A stretch of 18,584 nucleotides of DNA. Origin: Desulfobulbaceae bacterium (GTDB lineage: Bacteria > Desulfobacterota > Desulfobulbia > Desulfobulbales > Desulfocapsaceae). The stretch is from positions 1 through 18,584 of the forward strand of contig JAIRRG010000107.1 of assembly GCA_031256095.1 (NCBI GenBank). Direction: 5' to 3'. This document shows, one piece after another, positions 13,997 to 18,584 of the stretch. Positions within the stretch are counted from its first letter, which is position 1. Each line of letters opens with the position of its first letter. The notes beneath the pieces are model-generated. The model saw only the letters and a program-made list of their open reading frames with translations, ran no database searches and was not told the origin of the DNA. Both the position numbers and the translations under genes were made by a program.

Positions 13997-14998
13997 ATGA
14001 ATTTCAGTCTGACACTTTTCAACGTTGTTGTCGCTGTCATTATCATAGTGGCCTTCGTCGCCATGAATGCCGCCTATTTGGTTTGGGCCGAACGCCGCGG
14101 CGCTGGCCGTATTCAGCGGCGGCCTGGCCCCAACATCAACGGGCCTTTCGGCCTGTTTCAGCCGCCTCTCGACGGTTTAAAATTGATGGCCAAACAGTTG
14201 CTGGTTCCTGGCGGCGCCGACAAGGTCCTTTTCGCCGCCGCCCCGGTTCTGGCCATGTTTCCGGCCATTACGAGTTTTGTCACCATCCCGTTCAGTGATA
14301 CTCTCGTCGCCCATAACATCAATGTCGGCCTGCTGTGCGTGTTCGCCTTTGCCGCCCTGGGCAGCATGTCGATACTCTTTGCCGGCTGGAGTTCCCACAA
14401 CAAATACGCGATGATGGCCGCCGTCCGCGCCATCTCGCAGTCGGTCGCTTATGAAATTCCCATGCTGATCACGGTGATTACCGTTGTCATGATTAGTGGC
14501 AGCCTTGACCTGCGGGAAATAGTCCGGCAACAGAGTGGCAACATTTTCCATTGGAACATTTTCCCGCTGCTCGGCAATTCACACAATTTGCTGATGCCTT
14601 TTTCCTTCCTCATCTTTTTTATTTGCTCGCTCGCCGAAACCAACCGCGCCCCCTTCGATCTCTCTGAAGAGGAAAGCGTATTGGTCGCCGGTTATCATAT
14701 CGAATATGGCAGCATGGGCTTCGGTCTGTTCTTTATGGGGGAATACGCCAACATCGTGGTCGGAACCAGTTTGGCAACCCTGCTCTTTTTGGGTGGCTGG
14801 GCCTGTCCTTTCGGCCTGTTTCCGGGTGTTTGGTGGTTCCTCATTAAAGTGTATGCGCTGATCGCCACCATCATCTGGATACGCTGGACCTTTCCACGCT
14901 CGACCATTTACAGCCTGCTCAACCTGTCGTGGAAAATACTGATTCCTTTGTCGCTTGTTAATCTCCTGTTGACCGCGGGACTACTGAAGGTGTTTTAA
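13997..14998 (+). CDS. nuoH: NADH-quinone oxidoreductase subunit H
   Basis: 333 residues with about eight membrane helices. NuoH (ND1) joins the peripheral and membrane arms and forms part of the quinone channel. Signatures: 'AERRGAGRIQRRPGPN' (31-46), 'GPFGLFQPPLDGLKL' (49-63) and 'AETNRAPFDLSEEES' (213-227), whose acidic loop is thought to take part in coupling quinone reduction to proton movement. GGGGA precedes the ATG. It follows nuoD by 18 bases and its TAA overlaps the nuoI ATG by one base. Confidence 0.96.
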   Translation: MNFSLTLFNVVVAVIIIVAFVAMNAAYLVWAERRGAGRIQRRPGPNINGPFGLFQPPLDGLKLMAKQLLVPGGADKVLFAAAPVLAMFPAITSFVTIPFSDTLVAHNINVGLLCVFAFAALGSMSILFAGWSSHNKYAMMAAVRAISQSVAYEIPMLITVITVVMISGSLDLREIVRQQSGNIFHWNIFPLLGNSHNLLMPFSFLIFFICSLAETNRAPFDLSEEESVLVAGYHIEYGSMGFGLFFMGEYANIVVGTSLATLLFLGGWACPFGLFPGVWWFLIKVYALIATIIWIRWTFPRSTIYSLLNLSWKILIPLSLVNLLLTAGLLKVF

Positions 14999-15438
14999 TG
15001 ATTGGCTATTTCCAAGAAATATTCACAGGTTTGTGGAGTTTGTTCGTGGGAATGAGCATTTCCTTCAAGGAGTTCTTCTCACCGGTGGTCACGGTCGAAT
15101 ATCCCTATGAAACCGTGACCATGGCCCCCCGTTTCCGCGGCCATATCGACTTGGTGCCAGATGAGAATGGCGCGACGAAATGCGTGCTGTGCATGGCCTG
15201 CGAGCGGGCCTGCCCATCGGGCTGTATCACCATTGAAGGTGAAAAAAAGGAAGGCGAGAAGAAAAAGACTCTCACCCTTTACCAATTGGATTTCACCCGT
15301 TGTTCATTGTGTGGCTGCTGTGTTGAAGCCTGTAATTTCGAGGCTATTGATTTTTCCAAGGAATACAACTTGGCAAGTACACGCAAAGAGGACTTTTACT
15401 TCGATCTTCTCAAACGACTTCAGGAGAAGCGGCAATGA
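14998..15438 (+). CDS. nuoI: NADH-quinone oxidoreductase subunit I
   Basis: 146 residues, the 8Fe ferredoxin-like subunit carrying clusters N6a and N6b, which relay electrons to NuoB. The two motifs are Cys62/65/68/72 ('CVLCMACERACP') and Cys102/105/108/112 ('CSLCGCCVEACN'). The second motif has Asn where Pro usually follows the last Cys, and there are extra cysteines at 76 and 107. An N-terminal amphipathic segment (about 1-28) fits membrane-surface contact. A Lys-rich insertion (83-90) separates the motifs. If no NuoEFG exists in this organism, NuoI would be the natural docking point for ferredoxin. Confidence 0.95.
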   Translation: MIGYFQEIFTGLWSLFVGMSISFKEFFSPVVTVEYPYETVTMAPRFRGHIDLVPDENGATKCVLCMACERACPSGCITIEGEKKEGEKKKTLTLYQLDFTRCSLCGCCVEACNFEAIDFSKEYNLASTRKEDFYFDLLKRLQEKRQ

Positions 15439-15956
15439 CTCCATCCGTTTTCAGCGCTGATGGGCTGGTTGGTATAATTTTTCTCCTCATGCTGGCGGCA
15501 ACTTTGGTCGGGGGGATTGTCGCCGTCACCGCGAAACGTCTGGTTCGCGCCGTTGCTGGTCTCATTGTTTGTTTTGTCGGCGTGGCGTCTATGTACTTTT
15601 TCCTCAACGCCCCCTTCGTTTCCATGATGCAGATATTGATCTACGTTGGGGCAATCGCGGTCATGATCGCTTTTGCCATCATGCTTGCCGACCCCGAAAA
15701 CAAGTTGCAACAGCGAAAGGGCAATGTTGTGAATAGCCCGGTAGGTTTTTGTTGCGCCGCTCTCATCACTGTTGGTCTTGTCGCCCTTGCCTTCCGCGCC
15801 AAGTGGATAGCATTTGCCAAAATCAACGACGGCAGTGTCGATGAAGTGGGCACGCAGTTGCTCACCTCCCACGCCATGGCCTTTGAACTTGTGTCGCTGG
15901 TCTTGCTTATCGCCATAATCGGAGCGCTGATTATTGCCAAAGAAGGGAGGAGATGA
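15435..15956 (+). CDS. nuoJ: NADH-quinone oxidoreductase subunit J
   Basis: 173 residues with five predicted membrane helices. NuoJ (ND6) is a membrane-arm subunit close to the quinone site and the start of the proton path. 'FVSMMQILIYVGAIAVMIAFAIML' around 61-84 is the conserved helix-3 region, and 'LLTSHAMAFELVSLVLLIAIIGALIIA' near the end is the typical last helix. AGGAG stands upstream of the ATG. The start overlaps nuoI by four bases (ATGA). Confidence 0.94.
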   Translation: MTPSVFSADGLVGIIFLLMLAATLVGGIVAVTAKRLVRAVAGLIVCFVGVASMYFFLNAPFVSMMQILIYVGAIAVMIAFAIMLADPENKLQQRKGNVVNSPVGFCCAALITVGLVALAFRAKWIAFAKINDGSVDEVGTQLLTSHAMAFELVSLVLLIAIIGALIIAKEGRR

Positions 15957-16282
15957 TGGAGATTCTCACTTTATATAATAGTCTCGCCGTCTATTTGTCG
16001 CTGGCCGCCGTGCTCTTTGGTTTGGGTATCTACGGTTTTATCACGCGGCGCGATTTTATCGGTATGCTGATTTCCGCCGAAATGATTCTCAACGGGGCTT
16101 CTCTCAATTTCATGGCTTTTAACCGCTTTCTCGCCCCCGATCCAGCCATTGGACAGATATTCACGCTGTTCATTATGGCGATTGCCGCCGCTGAAGCGGC
16201 GATAGGTCTGAGTCTCGTTGTCGCGGTGTATCGTTACTACCGGTCGACTGATTGCCAAGATGTAACGAAACTTCAAGGATAA
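15953..16282 (+). CDS. nuoK: NADH-quinone oxidoreductase subunit K
   Basis: 109 residues with three membrane helices; NuoK (ND4L) is related to MrpC. The intramembrane glutamates needed for proton translocation are present: Glu43 in 'LISAEMILNGASLNFMAF' and Glu81 in 'AIAAAEAAIGLSLVVAVYR'. Two adjacent ATG codons (15953 and 15956) are possible starts after a strong GGGAGGAG; the first overlaps the nuoJ stop. Placement between nuoJ and an antiporter-like subunit is standard. Confidence 0.95.
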   Translation: MMEILTLYNSLAVYLSLAAVLFGLGIYGFITRRDFIGMLISAEMILNGASLNFMAFNRFLAPDPAIGQIFTLFIMAIAAAEAAIGLSLVVAVYRYYRSTDCQDVTKLQG

Positions 16283-16295
16283 GGAACTGTTACGC

Positions 16296-17783
16296 ATGGA
16301 ACTCAGTACTGTAGTCAGCACTCCTTCCCTATTGCTCATCGCTCTCATGACGCCGCTTGTCGGCTCGATTGGGGTAATGCTCAACGGCAAGAACGAGAAT
16401 CGCCGTGAAGCGATTTCGGCCATCGCTTCTGTCATTCTTTTAGCCATCGTCTGTTCGCTGATTCCGGGTGTTCTGGCTGGTAAAACCTTGCGTCTGGAAC
16501 TGTTTCACCTGCTGCCCGGGGTATCGGTCACCTTGCGTGCCGATGCCATGTCGATGATTTTCGCCCTAGTCGCCTCTTCGCTGTGGACGATAGCCGTTTA
16601 TTATTCCATGGGCTATATGCGCTCGCTGCACGAACACGCGCAGACCCGTTTCAATGCCTGTTTCGCCTTGGCGATTTTTGGCGCCATCGGTGTTGCCTTT
16701 TCCGACAACCTGTTCACGATGTACCTGTTCTACGAAGTCGTCTCGGTCTGTACGTATCCACTGGTCGCGCATCATCAGGACGAGGAAGGTTATAGCGGCG
16801 CGCAAAAATATATCGTTTATTTGACCACGACGGCCAAAGCATTGTTGCTGCCGGCCTTGATCCTTATTTATGTGCTGACTGGCACCCTGGATTTCCCGAC
16901 CAATATCACCACCGGCATTTTCCCGGCGGATGCCAGCCACTGTCTGGTAACGCTGCTGTATATCTTCTGTTTATGCGGTTTTGCCAAAAACGGCATCATG
17001 CCCTTCCACCATTGGTTGCCTGGAGCGATGGTGGCGCCGACTCCTGTTTCCGCCCTGCTCCATGCCGTAGCTGTCGTTAAGGTTGGCGTGTTCTGCACCA
17101 CGAGGACGATGCTCTACGTTTTCGGGGTCAACACAATGAGCGCCCTGAACCTAGGTATTCCCACCGCCTATTTTGTCGGCTTCACCATTATCATGGCCTC
17201 TGTCATCGCTTTGAGCAAAGACAACTTGAAAGCGCGGCTCGCTTATTCGACGGTCAGCCAACTCTCTTATATCATCATGGGCGTGGCCCTTCTCACCCCC
17301 ACTGGCATTGAGGGTGGATTGATTCACATTGTCAACCACGCCTTCGCAAAGATCACGCTGTTCTTCTGCGCTGGCGCCATTTACGTCGCCGCCCACAAAA
17401 AATTTATTTCCGAGCTGGACGGTTTGGGCAAGACCATGCCCTTCACCTTCGCCGCCTTCGCCATAGCTTCATTATCAATGATTGGCGCGCCGCCGGTGGC
17501 CGGATTCATCACCAAATGGGATCTGCTGGTTGGCTCTGTGCAGGCGCATCAGATTGGCATACTGCTGATTCTTATTGCCAGTACCCTGTTGAACGCCGCT
17601 TATTTCGCGCCAATCACCTACCGCGCCTTCTTCGGCAAGAGAGCGGCGACCGAACCATTTACCGGCATCAAAGAAGCTCCTTTGAGTATGCTCATTCCGA
17701 TACTCATTGCCTGTGCCATTTCAGTGCTGATTGGTATTTTCCCGAATTTCATGTTGCAGTTTGTCAAGGCGGTGATCGGATGA
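16296..17783 (+). CDS. MrpD/NuoL-type proton-translocating antiporter subunit
   Basis: 495 residues with about 14 membrane helices and the Proton_antipo_M domain. The charged residues of the proton path are visible: Glu147 in 'FYEVVSVCTYPL', Lys231 in 'GFAKNGIMPFHHWLPGAMVAPTPVSALLHA', Lys262 in 'HAVAVVK' and Lys352 in 'NHAFAKITLFF'. It stands where nuoL normally follows nuoK, but is about 100 residues too short for NuoL and lacks room for its long lateral helix. In length and motifs it is nearer MrpD, NuoM or hydrogenase-type antiporter subunits. The transported ion could be H+ or Na+. AAGGA precedes the ATG by ten bases. Confidence 0.88.
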   Translation: MELSTVVSTPSLLLIALMTPLVGSIGVMLNGKNENRREAISAIASVILLAIVCSLIPGVLAGKTLRLELFHLLPGVSVTLRADAMSMIFALVASSLWTIAVYYSMGYMRSLHEHAQTRFNACFALAIFGAIGVAFSDNLFTMYLFYEVVSVCTYPLVAHHQDEEGYSGAQKYIVYLTTTAKALLLPALILIYVLTGTLDFPTNITTGIFPADASHCLVTLLYIFCLCGFAKNGIMPFHHWLPGAMVAPTPVSALLHAVAVVKVGVFCTTRTMLYVFGVNTMSALNLGIPTAYFVGFTIIMASVIALSKDNLKARLAYSTVSQLSYIIMGVALLTPTGIEGGLIHIVNHAFAKITLFFCAGAIYVAAHKKFISELDGLGKTMPFTFAAFAIASLSMIGAPPVAGFITKWDLLVGSVQAHQIGILLILIASTLLNAAYFAPITYRAFFGKRAATEPFTGIKEAPLSMLIPILIACAISVLIGIFPNFMLQFVKAVIG

Positions 17784-18031
17784 TGGTGAACCTGATTGAC
17801 TTTCTCAAGGCGCGGCCAAAGCTGGTGCGTCACACCGGTTATGGAATCGTCGCGGCAATTGTGGTCTGGAGTCTGATTGTCATCGACAGGCATCATGTCC
17901 ATAGCTGGCTCGAAAAGATTCCCGCTTTCTGGTCGTTCTTCACGATCGTTTCGGCTTTGGTTTTGGTGTTCGTGGCCCGGACATGGGCAAAAACCGGCAT
18001 CGAAACAGACGAGGATTACTATGACCGGTAA
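17780..18031 (+). CDS. Small two-helix membrane protein of the complex I operon
   Basis: 83 residues from the ATG at 17780 (or the next codon), overlapping the upstream stop by four bases. The frame runs open further upstream but inside the antiporter gene. Two hydrophobic helices are clear, near residues 21-37 ('YGIVAAIVVWSLIVID') and 50-66 ('FWSFFTIVSALVLVFVA'), joined by a His-rich polar loop, with an acidic tail 'TDEDYYDR'. I do not recognise it as a canonical Nuo subunit. Its overlap on both sides with antiporter-type genes suggests a structural or assembly partner of those subunits. From memory, small proteins ending in an EDYYD-like tail occur beside MrpD-like genes in Desulfobacterota; this needs a search. 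Confidence 0.75.
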   Translation: MMVNLIDFLKARPKLVRHTGYGIVAAIVVWSLIVIDRHHVHSWLEKIPAFWSFFTIVSALVLVFVARTWAKTGIETDEDYYDR

Positions 18032-18584
18032 CTTTGCTTTCCTCCATCCATCGCTGATTCTGCTTGTCGGGGCGGTGTTATTGCCTCTGATGCGCGACCT
18101 ATTCCGCAAGCCGTATTTGCTGCTGATTCCCATCTTGGCCTTGCTCGATGTGGTTTTCCTCAACGCCCATCCGGGAACCCATGGCGTTGTCAAATTCATG
18201 GGCGACTGGACTTTGACCTTTGGCCGCGTTGACAGCCTTTCCAGCGTCTTCGCTTTCATCATGGCACTGATGGCCATTATCGGCACCCTTTATGGCCTGC
18301 ATGTCGAAGACCATTGGCAGCATATCGCCGCCTGGTTCTATGTCGCCGGTTCGTTAGGTGTTATTTATAGCGGCGATTACCTGGTGTTGTTCCTGTTCTG
18401 GGAAATGATGGCTTTCGCCTCGACTTTCTTGATCTGGTTTAATAAATCCGAGAAGGATAACCTGGCCGCCGGGTACCGGTATTTGCTTGTCCATGTCTTC
18501 GGCGGCGTGCTGCTCCTTTTGGGGTTTGTCCTGCGTTACCAGACGACCGGCGACTTCTCGTTCGTGCAGCTTGATCAGCACCAC
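18021..18584 (+). CDS. Second antiporter-type subunit, 3'-truncated by window edge
   Basis: 188 codons are open to the window edge from an ATG with GAGGA five bases upstream; it overlaps the small membrane gene by 11 bases. At least five hydrophobic helices are seen. 'YSGDYLVLFLFWEMMAFASTFLIWF' (116-140) contains Glu128, equivalent to the key helix-5 glutamate of NuoL/M/N and MrpA/D proteins, and 'GYRYLLVHVFGGVLLLLG' (151-168) is the usual next helix. It therefore belongs to the Proton_antipo_M superfamily. The catalytic lysines would lie beyond the edge. Whether it fills the NuoM, NuoN or MrpD place cannot be decided here. Confidence 0.82.
   Translation, partial: MTGNFAFLHPSLILLVGAVLLPLMRDLFRKPYLLLIPILALLDVVFLNAHPGTHGVVKFMGDWTLTFGRVDSLSSVFAFIMALMAIIGTLYGLHVEDHWQHIAAWFYVAGSLGVIYSGDYLVLFLFWEMMAFASTFLIWFNKSEKDNLAAGYRYLLVHVFGGVLLLLGFVLRYQTTGDFSFVQLDQHH

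Noticed and set aside
17618..18286. Minus-strand open frame of 222 codons opposite the antiporter genes
   Set aside because: Antisense to three overlapping membrane-protein genes with clear start signals and charged-residue motifs.

Overview
The window looks like chromosomal DNA of a strictly anaerobic, probably Gram-negative bacterium with moderately high GC. Signs of this are a ferredoxin-linked 2-oxoacid oxidoreductase, a complex I operon with no NADH-dehydrogenase (NuoEFG) module between nuoD and nuoH, and MrpD-like antiporter subunits. A Desulfobacterota-like (deltaproteobacterial) host is my best guess. It is an inference from gene content; no rRNA or other phylogenetic marker is present.

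Layout. (1) Positions 2-880, plus strand: the 3' part of a TPM-domain protein cut by the window edge. (2) 881-1128: a convergent, AT-rich gap holding a degraded palindromic repeat and an AT-rich hairpin. (3) 1129-10984, minus strand: nine closely packed genes, read from right to left as iorA, iorB, a two-ACT-domain protein, paaK, a TIM-barrel amidohydrolase, rsmI, then after a 210-base gap trpB, trpA and pepF. Overlaps of the ATGA type join iorA/iorB and trpB/trpA. (4) 10985-11330: a divergent control region with a good sigma-70-like promoter for the plus-strand operon, and a candidate promoter with an operator-like dyad for the minus-strand operon. (5) 11331 to the right edge, plus strand: nuoA-B-C-D-H-I-J-K, an MrpD/NuoL-type antiporter subunit, an 83-residue two-helix membrane protein, and the start of a second antiporter-type subunit that runs off the window. 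Most of these genes overlap or nearly touch.

How the genes may work together. The left operon centres on aromatic 2-oxoacid chemistry. Indolepyruvate:ferredoxin oxidoreductase (IorAB) interconverts aryl pyruvates and arylacetyl-CoA, with ferredoxin as electron carrier. The PaaK-type ligase interconverts arylacetyl-CoA and the free arylacetate. The ACT protein is a likely aromatic amino-acid sensor. Tryptophan synthase (TrpBA) lies further down the same strand. The right operon encodes a complex I without an NADH-input module here, so reduced ferredoxin or another low-potential donor may feed it. The head-to-head arrangement of a ferredoxin-reducing enzyme and a possibly ferredoxin-consuming ion pump is the most interesting feature of the window. 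No tRNA, rRNA, CRISPR array, transposase or phage gene was seen.
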